NCBI RefSeq assembly: GCF_018812025.1
Contig: NC_063061.1
Coordinates: 37,341,366 to 37,405,365, forward strand
Direction of reading: 5' to 3'
DNA: 64,000 nt
Source of the DNA: Megalobrama amblycephala
Taxonomy: Eukaryota > Chordata > Actinopteri > Cypriniformes > Xenocyprididae
Shown: piece by piece, positions 44,942 to 57,529 of the stretch
Layout of the letters: every line of letters begins with the position of its first letter
Position numbering within the stretch: the first letter of the stretch is position 1
Notes under the pieces: model-generated
Told to the model about the DNA's origin: nothing
Seen by the model: the letters and a program-made list of their open reading frames with translations, nothing else
Database searches by the model: none
Made by a program: the position numbers and the translations under genes

Positions 44942-47071
44942 TCACTGAAACAGGAAGTAGAAGGGCAGAGGAGAGAAGAGCAGGAGGAAGCTTCCCTTAA
45001 ACACTCCATCTAATCAAGATGATGAAGAAATGAGTATTAATTACCCTGCAAACAATCCTGCACTGGCCTTTTTTTACAGGCCCCCAGCAGACAGCCCTCA
45101 CTATTAATCTACAACAATAAATCTGGCAGCGCAGGGAGACAAACGTTTACCCTTCATGAAAATAACGGTTAAAGATCAATAAAAAGAAATGGTCAATGAC
45201 TAGCAGAAGCATCTGCCAAACAAAAACTGTAAAATTACAGTAAAATATTTTACATTATTCTCTGTAACTTGTAAATCTCTTTTAGTTAACAATCACCTAA
45301 CAAGAGTAAATCACACATGAGCTAATATAACTATCACTGCATCAGCAGCTACACAGTTACTGTCTTTAAATGAAGCAACATGCAGCAGAACTTTTCTCTG
45401 GTTTTTGTAACTGTATGTTTCTGAAGCACATTTATTATAGCAAAAAGTTATGAGAGAAAAAGCTGACCAGATGGTGATGGTTACTTATTGGTGATTCAGT
45501 CATTATGAAGAGGCCAGGTTCACTGATCTCTGAGAACATTATTTAGATTTTATAATTTCACATCACAGTATAGCTTTAGTACACCGTTGCATGAAACGTT
45601 GTCTCGCTTTAATATTTTGAAAGTTTTTTTTAGACATTATAAGGACATGTAGACTCACACAGACATCAAGATTCAGCGTATTAACCTCAACAATGGTGAC
45701 AAAATTTTCAGCTCACTTCTGAGCATCACAAACTACTAAAGTCAAACAAAAAAAGGCTTTTTGTTGATTGTCGCCATTGTTGAGGTATATACGCTGATTC
45801 AAGATGTTAGTGTGTCTAAAAGACAAAGCAGAAAACACTTTCTGTATAATGAATAAATAACTTCTGATTTTATATTTTTATGATCACAAGACTAACAGCT
45901 AATATGCTCAGAGATGATCAGGCTGTTACTGACAAATGAATAATCAACTTCATCAGGCCAGAATTTGCTGTAGAAACAAACAGTCACAGCAGCCAAAGAA
46001 AAACTGATGCTCAAGGGTAAGTGAACACTTACCTCCATAACGGTGACTTCAAACTTCACTACTTCAGGAGATTTGACTTTAATTTCATGGTTTTTGTTTG
46101 GTAGCCGTTGCTGCCAGTCATTTGACCGTTTTATAACTTTAACTGTTTGTTATTGTATTAATTACAGATTATATTTGTAATTTTACATACATTTGAAAGT
46201 AATTTAAGAAAACCGAAAAATACTGTTTAAAAATATATTAATTTTTCGTTATAAAAATGTGAATTACTGTAATTTGTCATTAATTTTTATTCCTTCTGTG
46301 CAGAGTTATAATATTGAATTTCACATTACATTTTAAAAAGCACCCAAACAGAGCGTGGGAAATGAAAGTGGGCCCACAAAACCAGCATGGACCCCACAGG
46401 GGCATGTTTGCAGGATAATAATTCCATTATTACTACTAACAGTAATCATTAAAAAAATACATGTTCATTGCCGATCAATTAAATCTGTTTTCAAAAAACA
46501 AAATAAAAAAACATGCAGTGTTGGGGGAGCCAAACAAAGGCCAATACCTGCTGCATTGGCTGCATTGCAACGGTCACTCTTACAGCAGCGGACCTCCATT
46601 GATATACCATCTGGTGTCCGTATTTTCGCATCTTGACATTGACTTGCACACCCTTTCATTCTGAAGGTCATGTTTTTGTAACCTGCAATAAGGACAAACT
46701 TCCTAAATAGGCTAAAGAAGCAATTCCAGAAATCACAAATCTTGCAATACACAAACAATTTCAATTATGTGATGAGATTAACTTTCAGTAAACTACAGAT
46801 GTTAATTTTCCAAATCACACTGGACTTACCATTTGACAGACTCGCTTCACAGCTTGTACATGCAGAACAATCATCTGGACATGTCTCCAATTTTAATTGA
46901 CAGTAACCCGTCCAATCAGGTGTGCACACGTAACACTGGAGAGAATATCCTTAAAGACAGAGAGAGACATTCAGTGATCTCTGTGTACCAAATAATACAT
47001 TCAATACTTGCTGTTTTTATACCTCCAGTGAGAAAAATGAAAAGAAGAACGACAGAGACTCGCAGATCCAT
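44942..47071 (-). CDS. Ly6/uPAR three-finger GPI-anchored protein, gene D
   Basis: Minus strand exons 47071-47023, 46949-46830, 46682-46548 and 45009-44942 (372 nt, 123 codons plus stop), phase-1 GT-AG introns. The signal peptide is as in gene A. The domain opens LQCYVC and ends CCKSDRCNA, with a KNMT sequon and 12 cysteines including the extra finger-2 pair (CPDDCSACTSC). The GPI tail has one Leu-to-Pro change against the other copies, which may weaken its hydrophobic helix. Against gene B, I count 11 replacement and 3 silent codon differences in exon 2, and 10 replacement and no silent differences in exon 3. The gene is oriented opposite to A-C. Confidence 0.87.
45383..46058. repeat. Inverted repeat in intron 3 of gene D
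   Basis: Same family as the hairpins in introns 3 of genes A and B; the left arm is shorter. Confidence 0.55.
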
Positions 47072-47143
47072 TGTGTGTCGGGAACAGAATGAAATCACAA
47101 TGTTTCCGTTGCTTTTATGTCTGTTCAGAAAGGGGTGGGTTTA
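47072..47143 (-). promoter_or_regulatory. Conserved proximal promoter/5'UTR of gene D
   Basis: Reverse complement of the block before genes A-C. The TATA-like box reads 'cataaaagc'; the ISRE-like motif is at 47112-47102 (GCAACGGAAAC on the minus strand). Confidence 0.5.
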
Positions 47144-47918
47144 ATGAGGAAACTTTGTGAAGTCAAACTTGACACACTCAAACACTCACGATAAATGTTT
47201 CTTCTCCAGAATAATGATCATATTTAAATAATGAATTAGTAGTGTAAGATAATGATTTTAAATGAAAGGAACGACAGGACAGAACTAACATGAGTCAACG
47301 CTCTTCCATTTTTTTATCCGCTAACAAAGAAACCGGGCTGAGTTATTTCAAGATTATCACGGGTTGACCAATGTCATTGCCAGGCACAGATCTTGCTGAA
47401 GCAGATGAATTTAATGTCAGCATGGAAATTGTCTCCATGGAAATAGTATTGTGCCAGAGTAAATGATTTACATTAAGAAATGGCATTCAAGTTTAAAACT
47501 AAGATGGTTCCTGTGTAGTTTAATTAGACACCCCTTCACCTGTAAAATCTGTAAAAAGCTGTAAAATCTGTTAAATTATTAGGCACATTGTTAGCAATTG
47601 ATGTAATTTTTGCAATACATTTTTAACAGTGCAAGACTAAATGGACACATATTAATCGTAAATTAAGTAAATTAGCTCATACTCCCAAACCTTATGAGTT
47701 AAATGAGACCGGCGAAAAGAACCTTGTCAAAGAAGTAGTTTGTAAATTTAAATGGCATTTTGACAATATGAGGCAGTTGGTTTCTGCAAATGAAATTAGG
47801 TAACATGAGATTTAATTTAGTGCATGGTATCTTTAGGGTATCATACTGTAGATTACAGTAAATAACTGGCAGCAGTGTTACCAGCATTTTCCTGTAAAAA
47901 AGCCCGGCAAGGTCTAAT

Positions 47919-49557
47919 ACCCAGCCAGCAGAGCCATGTGGGGCCCAAATGGGTTTGACCTGGGCTATCTAACTGGGACCCAGCCAGTTTTGCACCCAGT
48001 TTCCATGTAGGCCCCACATGGATTTGCCCAGATGAAATGAACACTGCTTAGTGTGCACACTACAGGCTGTTTAATGTAACACTTAATCAGTGTTGGAGGT
48101 AATGAGATAATTAAGTGATTGAATAATGATTTTGTATTAGTGAAGAACACCTGCTGTTAACAAGCATAATCACTGAAGGAAAGAGAAACACAAGAACTAC
48201 TTCCAGCCACAGCCTTGGATGAAATCAACTGAAGATAAAATACATTACATCTCTCAAGATCTGATTAAACAACTCCACAAACAACATTAGCTTCACTTAT
48301 TACTAACCAGACTGACTTTATTTCTGTCAGACATCTACAGAAGTTCGTATTAAGAATTAAGAAGAGGCTTAGATGTTGATTACTTTTTGAAAGTAATAGT
48401 TTGATTTGATGTTACCATTGTGGCGATCAGTGTGTGCTTTAGTCAGGCTCTTGACTTTTTAACATTAGTTTTTCTCTTGACAGCTGTGTCTGTTTGTTAT
48501 GGTGAGAACAGCAAGAGAAAATATAATCAGATGCTGTAAGCTGATTGGTGATAAGAATATAATCATCATATATTGGCTTAACTCATTGATATTATACGGG
48601 TAGTATGTTATTAACCTAGTATTAGTAGTATGTTGTTATGCAATGCATTCTGGGAGCCATGGATAAGTTTCGTATGATGCACTCAGAATGCATTGCACCA
48701 TTGAAGCATGTCACCATTGTTGAGATTCATATGCTGATTCTTGATGTCTGTGTGCGAGTAAAACTCACAGGAGCCCAAAATATGTAAATGGTGTGTTATA
48801 AATCGTTTGATGTTCTGATTAAATTCTATTATTCTCTTGCTCTAGAATCATAACAATAAAACAGAATTAATAACATACTACCTGTATAATATCAATGAGT
48901 TAAGCCAATATATGATGATTATATTCTTATCATCAATCAGCGTACAGCATCTGATTATATTTTCTCTTGCTGTTCTCACCATAACAAACAGACACAGCTG
49001 TCAAGAGAAAAACTAATGTTAAAAAGTCAAGAGCCTGACTAAAGCACACACTGATCGCCACAATGGTAACATCAAATCAAACTATTACTTTCAAATAAGT
49101 AATCAACATCTAAGCCTCTTCTTAATTCTTAATACGAACTTCTGTAGATGTCTGACAGAAATAAAGTCAGTCTGGTTAGTAATAAGTGAAGCTAATGTTG
49201 TTTGTGGAGTTGTTTAATCAGATCTTGAGAGATGTAATGTATTTTATCTTCAGTTGATTTCATCCAAGGCTGGAAGTAGTTCTTGTGTTTCTCTTTCCTT
49301 CAGTGATTATGCTTGTTAACAGCAGGTGTTCTTCACTAATACAAAATCATTATTCAATCACTTAATTATCTCATTACCTCCAACACTGATTAAGTGTTAC
49401 ATTAAACAGCCTGTAGTGTGCACACTAAGCAGTGTTCATTTCATCTGGGCAGATCCATGTGGGGCCTACATGGAAACTGGGTGCAAAACTGGCTGGGTCC
49501 CAGTTAGATAGCCCAGGTCAAACCCATTTGGGCCCCACATGGCTCTGCTGGCTGGGT
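47919..49557. mobile_element. 1.64-kb near-perfect palindromic element
   Basis: The left end ACCCAGCCAGCAGAGCC is complemented at the right. Arms are 47919-48614 and 48867-49557, about 690 bases each. The 61-codon frames mirrored in the two arms differ at a single residue (N/D). TA at both edges is a possible target duplication. It has no transposase. Parts of the arms share text with the other inverted-repeat elements. Confidence 0.85.
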
Positions 49558-49609
49558 AGTGTATTGGTAAACACTTGTTAGCAATTGTAAAAAACTGTAA
49601 GACATTAAG

Positions 49610-49960
49610 CCTTTAAAAATACATTTGTCCAGAGAGACTTGTAAAATTAATATATTTATTTTCTTACTCAGTGACACTTACACAACCACAGACACACCCA
49701 TCACACATACACACACACATCTCACATATAGACTAAACCTGACATGACATAAATGTGTCCTGAGAAATCACATGTGCTTGTGAGGTGTGCCAAACACTGC
49801 TTAGACACTGTTTCAGAAAGCGACATCATCTCTAATGCCTCCTTTAGCCCAATCGAATCAAAATAACTTGAAATAATGATCAGAGAGAGCTGGTTTTATC
49901 TCAGTAAAATTAAAGTTGCAACTTTGTGCCTGAGATCATCATAACAGTACTGAAAGTGAA
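49610..49960. repeat. Copy of 38000-38330
   Basis: Shares 'catttgtccagagagacttg' and 'cacaaccacagacac' with the earlier segment in the same order; no coding features. Confidence 0.55.
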
Positions 49961-49964
49961 GAGA

Positions 49965-50499
49965 AAAGATGATCAGATGGTGTTGGTTATGTTTTCACAT
50001 AATCATTATTTGATCTGAATCACTGAATTCATTTAGAGCCCAATCTCCAGTTAGAAAAAACTGGATCTTGTGCTGCAGAATCACAGTGCTGCTGTAATCA
50101 ATAATGTAAATCTAACTCAGAGATTGGGCTCTAAATGAGTTCAGTGATTCAGATCAAATAACGATTATGTGAAAACATAACAAACACCACCTGATCATGT
50201 TTTAACTTTGCTTGTCTGGTTGGTTTTAATGCAGTTAAAACTGCCCAAGTAAAATCTAATGTTAAAAAGTCAAGGGTCAAGAGCCCAACTAAAGCAAACC
50301 CTGATCTCTGTGATGGTGTCTTAAAAATTGTGATTTTCTCTTTTGGTGATTCTGCTTGTTATCATCAGGTGTCTTCAATAATGCTTAATCATCACTCAAT
50401 TAATCACTTAATTATCTCATTAACTTTAACAGCGCTTCAGTGGGTGGAAAAAAATATGGCAGGACTTTTACTTTCTGACCCCTGGACTTTCCACCTCTG
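49965..50499. mobile_element. hAT-like foldback, deleted copy
   Basis: A short hairpin of the inner arms around 50045-50110, then the right arm ending 'ggactttccacctctg'. The left terminus is absent. Confidence 0.65.
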
Positions 50500-51756
50500 G
50501 TGACACCCACACAACCATAGACACTTATTTCACACATTTCACATGAACTGCACACACCCACACCACATTCACATTCACATTTGCACTGACACACACACCA
50601 CTTCTCTTCTGTTATTCTGGTAAACTGTAACAACAGTTTAAAGTATACCCACCCACCAATTTCACGTACTCTGTCCTAGGACTTTCATCTTCAAGGCCAG
50701 AAAATGAACACTTGCTCACATATTTTTATGGAAATGTATTAACTAAAACATAGCTTTATATCTTGCAAAGAACATCAGAATAATACATATAAAGTGAAAA
50801 AAAAAAGAAAAGTTTACCTACCATACTCTTGTGGGCTTTTATCTTCATGATGGGTCTGTAATGCGTGAGGAGGTGTGTGTGGTTGTTTTTGCGGTTATTT
50901 AGTATTGTATTTAGATATACAGTAGACTAATATTTTCCCAGAATGCATTGAAAATCTACAGTAACATACTGTACACAGCTTATACAGTTGGAAACAGTTA
51001 AGAATACAGTAACAAGCTGTGAAAACGACAAAATCTACAGTAACATGCTGTACTCAGATTCTACAGTATGGAACTGTTGAGAACACAGTATAATACATGT
51101 GAAAACAACAGAAATCGTTTACAGTGAATGTTTCAGGAACATCATACAAACCTTCAAATTACATTATAATAACAATAAGGAAACAGAACATTTTATGTTC
51201 TTGTAATGTTACAAATCAATGTTACTACAATGTTGAATTTTAAATCAAAAGTTGAAAGAATGTTTGAGGAACATTATACCCTTATAAAAACATTCCTGTA
51301 ATGTCAAGAAAAATGGATGTTTTTAATGTCCCAGAACCAACACTGTATATTTAGAGAACATTCTTATAACAAAATTCTGTTAGCTGGGATCGTACAGAGG
51401 TCAAAATTATCGCTGTCTGGAAACAATGTGTACAACCCACATAAAGATGATAATTCCACAGATAACTGGAATTTCAGGATTCAAACAGAGATGGCAACAA
51501 AGTGGCAAAATTCACAGACTTTCCACAGTAATACCATATTGAAATATATTCTAAATCTAAAAAATAAAATACTATACAAAACAATTAGTTGCTGAACACC
51601 TACACTGATATCAGTCTTTCAATGTCATTACCATCTATATCAGGGGTCCTCAAATCCAGACCTCAAGATCCACATTCCTGCAGAGTTAAGCTTTAATGAT
51701 GAACATATGCTCTTAACAAGCAGAATCACAGAAGAAAAGAGAAACACAAGAACTAT
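50500..51756. other. Intergenic, repeat-derived
   Basis: 50500-50640 resembles 39096-39200 (GT-rich on the minus strand). 51180-51370 repeats phrases like 'aacattcttataaca' and 'atgttac', shared with 53050-53260. No gene. Confidence 0.4.
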
Positions 51757-51965
51757 GGGGCGGTTTCCCGGACAGGGTTTAAATTAAGCCAGGATAGGCC
51801 TTAATCCAGAATAGTTAATTGTGGTTTAAAAAATGGCTTTCTGAAACACATTTTAAGTACAGATTACTAAAACCTGGACTATGGAGTCCTGAATTAAAAT
51901 AAACTAGATTAATTTAAAACCAGCTGTGCTAATCTGAATTAGCATGAGAGAGGTTGCCTGTAAAA
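51757..51965. repeat. Dispersed repeat, inverted copy of 41200-41405
   Basis: 'ggggcggtttcccggacagg' at the start, then text complementary to the earlier copy. Confidence 0.6.
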
Positions 51966-52010
51966 CATGGAATGAACCAAAAAAAGCTTAAAATTGCATG
52001 AAACTGAGAA

Positions 52011-52940
52011 CAGAGGTGGACATTCCAGGGGTCAGAAAGTAAAAGTCCTGCCATATTTTTATCTCATCCACTGAAGCATTAATGAGATAATTAAGTGATA
52101 AATTGAGTGATGATTGAGCATTATTGAAGACACCTGATGATAACAAGCAGAATCACCAAAGGAGAAAATCACAATTTTTAAGTTACCATCATCGAGGTCA
52201 GGGTTTGTTTTAGTTGAGCTCTTGACCCTTGCCTTTTTAGTATTAGATTTTGTTTGGGCAGTTTTAACTGCATTAAAACCAACCAGACAAGCAAAGTTAA
52301 AAGATGATCAGGTGTTGTTGGTTATGTTTTCTCAAAATCATTATTTGATCTGAATCACTGAACTCATTTAGAGCCCAATCTCTGAGTTAGATTTACATTA
52401 TTGATTACAGCAGCACTGTGATTCTGCAGAAGATCAGCTTATACAATACCGATTTTTTTTTATTTTTTTTAAATTTGTCCTTATCACAAAAAAAAAAAAA
52501 AAAAAATTCTTTTAGGCACACACAGACATCAAGTATCAGCCTGTGAATCCCAACAACGGTGACAAGCAACATATTCTGATCAACAGATCAACTCTGAACA
52601 TTAGAAAACAAGCTACTAAAAAGTCACAGAAAAACAGCAAAATTTTAATAGTGAGAATAAATGAAATTACTAAGACAATTTAGCTCATAATTTATTCATA
52701 TAGCAATGCATGATGGGAGCCATGGATGAGTTTTGATTGGTGACTCCCAGAATGCACTGCAACATGCTTTATGATGGCCACCACTGTTGAGATTCACAGG
52801 ATGATTCTTGATGTTTGTGTGTTTAAATGAGTGCTTTTTTTTTTTTAAAATCAGAACTCTAAAAAAAAAAAAAATTATTGTAAAAGCTGATCTTGTGCTG
52901 TAGAATCACAGTGCTGCTGTAATCAATAATGTAAAAAAAT
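52011..52940. mobile_element. hAT-like foldback, right end missing
   Basis: CAGAGGTGGACATTCC start and a left arm as in the other copies, a core at 52510-52830, and the right arm lost after 'gtaatcaataatgt'. Confidence 0.65.
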
Positions 52941-53290
52941 TTTTTTCATAAAAAAAAAATTGTGTTTGGACATCTATCTGATTTTCATTTTCAATCAAAG
53001 TTTGACGTCTATGGGTGATGTTGAAGTCCACATCCAGCGCCCGATGGGAAACTTCCCTCTAAAAACTTTATAAGAATGTTAGGGCATAATGTTCTAACAA
53101 TGTTATCACTAAACATTTTTACAATGTTTTTAAATAATGTTATCCTAACTTTTTAGGAGAATATTCTGGTAACAAAAATAAAACTTGCCGCTGAAAACAT
53201 TACCAGAACATAGCATAATGTTCTCAAAACATTCTTATAACAATAACATTTCTAGCTGGGATAGGTCTCAGCACCTAATTAGCTGGAAGA
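52941..53290. other. Intergenic, no gene recognised
   Basis: Includes the 'gaacattcttataaca'-type repeat also seen at 51180-51370. Confidence 0.4.
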
Positions 53291-53632
53291 GCACGGTGAA
53301 TGCTTTGATTGATACATGTTTCCAACTGAAAAACACATCTCACATACTCTTACTCATCTTAAAGTATTTGTTTTTCTGTGTATGAAAGAAATGTTTGTGT
53401 TTTGATTCTTGTATGAAGAATTATTTGGCTATAAAGACAATCTGCTTATAATGATGATGCAGTATATTTGCTTCATATTTGTTTATTAAAATGCATATTT
53501 TGAGTTCTTCAATTCATGATACAAAGAACAGCAGAGCAACAAAAGCTTTATTCAGTGAACTACAGTAATGCATCAGAATGTGTCTCATATTCGCTGATCT
53601 TCACTGTAGAGTCTGAAGTCTTGAATCTGGAC

Positions 53633-53700
53633 TCACTGAAACAGGAAGTAGAAGAGCAGAGGAGAGAAGAGCAGGAGGAAGCTTCCCTTAAACACTCCAT
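53633..53700 (-). pseudogene. Orphan GPI-anchor exon of the Ly6 family
   Basis: On the minus strand it has the same AG acceptor context (gattag), the same 68 bases and the same stop as exon 4 of genes B and C. The flanks match the gene C 3' block inverted. No copy of exons 1-3 lies upstream on this strand up to the window end at 64000, so it is either a fragment or the last exon of a gene whose other exons are farther away. Confidence 0.75.
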
Positions 53701-53720
53701 CTAATCAAGATGATGAAGAA

Positions 53721-54290
53721 AATTAGTATACTACTACTAATAATAATAATAATAGTGAATTAAAATGGCATGTTCATTGTTGATCAATTTTGTCACAATT
53801 TTCTAAAACAACAAAAACTCTCAGAAAGCACTAGACTCATTCAAAAACTCCTTTTTACACTGTTCTGCTTTACACTATTCTTGACTACACTTGAAATTTG
53901 AATTAATTCTTCTGCTGCTATTGCCTTGAACCGAGCCCGAGTGCGACTGTCCCTCCTCCCCACTCCCCCGATGACCTGCACTCATATTGCACTTTTTTAT
54001 TTATTTATTTATTTATTTTTAATTAATATTACACATTTGCTTACAAAGTACAGAAGTGAGAAATAGCCAAGAGAAAAGAGCCAGGGGTTCAGGGATGGCC
54101 AAACATGACGTCACATTGAAAATGAGAAAGGAAAGGTAAATAAATAAATAAATGGGGAAATATCAATTAAACAGATCACATGAACATAATCCTCCCCACA
54201 AAACAAAATATTATTTTAAAAACTTAAAATATTAAGTTTTTATATATATAAAATTATTTTAAAAACATAAAAAGGTCAAGAACTAAAACA
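53721..54290. other. Intergenic with TTTA/TAAA microsatellites
   Basis: (TTTA)n at 53995-54020 and (AAAT)n at 54137-54153; no ORF or exon. Confidence 0.5.
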
Positions 54291-54680
54291 AACCCTGACC
54301 ACCATGATGGTGGCATAATTTATTGACCAATAAAACACCAACATTTAAACATTTAATTCTCAATAAGAAATTATTTAGACATGTGACAGAAATAAAGTCA
54401 ATATGGTTAGTAATAAGTAAATCATATCTTGAGAGATTTAATGTCTTTTACCTTCAGTTGATTTCAATTAAATGGTTTTGGCTGAAGTCACTTGTAGTTC
54501 TTGTGTTTCTCTTTTCTTCAGTGATTCTGCTTGTTAACAGCAGGTGTTTATCATTAATGTTCAATCATCCCTGAATTAATAGCTTAATTATCTCATTAAC
54601 TTTAACTCTGCTTCAGTGTTTTTTTAACACTATTCAGAGAGGGACCAAATGTTATCTGAGCAGAGTTGATTTAACTCTGG
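54290..54680. repeat. Solitary right arm of the long-inverted-repeat family
   Basis: 'gacagaaataaagtcaatat', 'cagtgattctgcttgttaac' and 'ctcattaactttaactctgc' match other right arms. Confidence 0.6.
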
Positions 54681-56350
54681 GGATTTTACTGTGAACTTTT
54701 GTGTCATCAGAACAGGGTGTTCATCGCACCACCGTTTCCGTTTAAAAAACGTTTTATCGGGGCTAAACGCAGCCCAGTTCACAGCTGGCTGACGCCTCCA
54801 TGTCAGCAGCCAATTCTTTCTTCTTCATCGCAAAATTCAGTTGACATTTTTTCTTAAACATGAGCAAACCGTAGCAGACGATTATCACTTAACATCCAAA
54901 TAGGGCGCAGATTGAAAGCGAAAAGTCCGTTTTATTGTTTAAATTTAACTTTGTTAATGGACGCTAGGTCTCAACACTTCTTGCCATCTTGCGCGCTCCC
55001 GTTAGTATTCCTCATATTGCACTTAACATTCCGGGCCGGAGTACGCTTACGTCATATACGATGCAACTTTTTGAATGGAAAAAATAGGAAGAAATGCACT
55101 TTCACTAAGATATCATAGATATCTAAGATAGATTTATCATTTATGTTGCACAGCGATTTTCACTTGCACGTATCAGAGGATTATTATGAAGGCAGCTGAC
55201 GTTAATGGAGGAATTTGCAGCTTTACTTGCAAACTACAGTTCCTGTTCATCAATAAGGTGAGAATCAGACCAGTTATAAACCCAAATACACTCAAATTAA
55301 TTACATAAATTGATGAGTGTACTAGTAATAGCCTAAAGATGTTTGACGTCGTAATGATGACAGTGGAGCCAAAGTCCCTTTAAGACAAGTCATTTCACTC
55401 GGCGGCCATCTTTGAAACGCCTCTCGGGCATCCAAGTGCAGCTCCTATCTCTTTGAATGGGAAACATAAAATTCTCCAAAGCTGTTTGTCAAGCTTTCGA
55501 TTAAATTTCACATTTGAAATCACCAATGAAATCTGACAACAACTGTCTCATAAATTTTGTTTCTAAACACTCGAATCATGACAAAAAACAGTATTGTTCA
55601 GGCTGGATCAAGCTAATGTGCAGTCCTAAATGCGTGTCTCTTATGCCTTATTTCGGAGGTGCGTGTCTGACTGTTTCTATAGAAACCGGAGCTTCTAACA
55701 GCCGCTGCAGTGACGCAATGACTTTACCAATCGGCGATTGGCTATTATTTAGAAGGTGGGACTTATTCCACCATTATTGTGCGTTGCACTTTCTCCCTTT
55801 CAAAGCAATAGGAGTGACGCATCGTGTGTTATTCTATAGTCTTTGGTAGAGCACACATAACTGTTCCATGCTCAGGCACAGGGGCAGTTTAGTTCGAAAC
55901 GGGGCACGGTTGGCATGGAAAATCACAAATGTGAAAGCTGTCATGCGAACTCGGGTGCGCACCGGGGTACCGAACCCGAGACTACCTCAAGGAGGTGGTC
56001 TGAGTTCAGTTGCACTCGAACTGTGCCGCGGTTCGCGTGAATATGAAAGCAACATGAACGCGGGTGCGCACTTGTTCAGGAAGTAAAGTAACCTGCGCAT
56101 GCGTTTTCACCGATTGTAATGTATTTACTTATATAAAACACATGTAAGAGATGATAGTCTTGATGCTTTACCTTGGATTCGAGCAGGAGTGAGTCTGCAG
56201 CGTATTCGTGCTTTAAGAGTGCAATCGGTGGCAAATGAATGGTAATCAGCTGTCTCCTCAAAATAGGCTGCTTGCAAACAGCGGAAAACTGTCTACATGC
56301 AGCGCACATACAGTAAACAAAAGTGTCGTATACTCAGCTGCACATAATAG
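54681..56350. other. CpG-bearing repeat-like region
   Basis: Two GC-richer segments, 55370-55850 and 55870-56110, look like dispersed fish MITEs. The second has partially self-complementary text around 'ctacctcaaggaggtggtct'. An ATG-like frame at 55514-55849 gives no recognisable protein. No gene called. Confidence 0.35.
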
Positions 56351-56356
56351 CACCAC

Positions 56357-57529
56357 CAGAGGTGGGAAGTCCAGGGGTCAGAGAGTAAAAGTCCTGCCAT
56401 ATTTTTATTCCACCCACTGAAGCATTAATGAGATAAATAAGTGATTAATTGAGTGATGATTGAGCATTATTGAAGACACCTGATGTTAACAAGCAGAATC
56501 ACCAAAGGAGAAAATCACAGTTTTTAAGACACCATCACAGAAATCAGGGTTTGCTTTAGTTGAGCTCTTGATCCTTGACTTTTTAATATTAGGTTTTGTT
56601 TGGGCAGTTTTAACTTGGTGTTGGTTATGTTTTCACATAATCATCATTTGATCGGAATTCATTTAGAGCCCAACCTTAGTTAGATTTACATTATTGATTA
56701 CAGCAGCACTGTGATTCTACAGCAGAAGATTAACTTGTAGAATACAAACGTACATCAAGAATCAGTCTGTGAATCTCAACAGTGGTGAGAGTAATAAAGC
56801 ATGTTGCAATGAATTCTGGGTGGCACCAATCAAAATTCATCCATGCCTCCCATCATGCATTGCTGCATGAATAAATTATGAGCTTAATTGTCATAGTAAT
56901 TTTCTTTATTCTCACTATTTAAATGTTGCTGTTTTTATGTGACTTTTTAGTAGCTCGTTTTCTAATATTTAGAGTTGATCTGTTTATCAGAATATGTTGC
57001 TTGTCACCGTCGTTGAGATTCATACGCTGATTCTTGATGTCTGTGTGAGCCTAAAAGAAAGGTTTTTCTTTTGATAAGGATAACTTTAAAAAAAAAAAAA
57101 GTATTTATAAAGCTGATCTACAGTGCTGCTGTAATCAATAATGTGAATGTAACTCAGAGATTGGGCTCTAAATGAGTTCAGTGATTCAGATCAAATAATG
57201 ATTATGTGAAAACATAACCAACACCACCTGACCATCTTTTCTCTTTGCTTGTCCAGTTGGTTTTAATGCAGTTAAAACAGCCCAAACAAATTCTAATATT
57301 AAAAAGTCAAGGGTAAAGAGCTCAACTAAAGCAAACCCTGATCTCTGTGATGGTGTCTTAAAAACTGTGATTTTCTCCTTTGGTGATTCTGCTTGTTATC
57401 ATCAGGTGTCTTCAATAATGGTCAATCATCACTCAATTAATCACTTATTTATCTCATTAACTTTAACATAAAACAAAACAAAAATATGGCAGGACTTTTA
57501 CTTTCTGACCCCTGGACTTTCCACCTCTG
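56357..57529. mobile_element. hAT-like foldback, copy 2
   Basis: CAGAGGTGGGAAGTCC start, 'ggactttccacctctg' end, complementary arms and the shared core. Confidence 0.75.

Larger units (their letters stand above)
44400..47700. repeat. Segmental duplication block C, copy 3, inverted (carries gene D)
   Basis: Reverse complement of 16890-21480: 3' region, all exons, promoter and the distal upstream piece ending 'ttagctcatactcccaaacc'. Part of the upstream region (the equivalent of 17290-18240) is missing. Confidence 0.8.

Noticed and set aside
47965..49511. Two nearly identical 61-codon frames as a gene pair
   Set aside because: They are the two arms of one palindromic transposon and have no recognisable product.
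55514..55849. 111-codon plus-strand frame
   Set aside because: It lies in a GC-richer dispersed-repeat region with no recognisable domain and no supporting second copy or splice signals.
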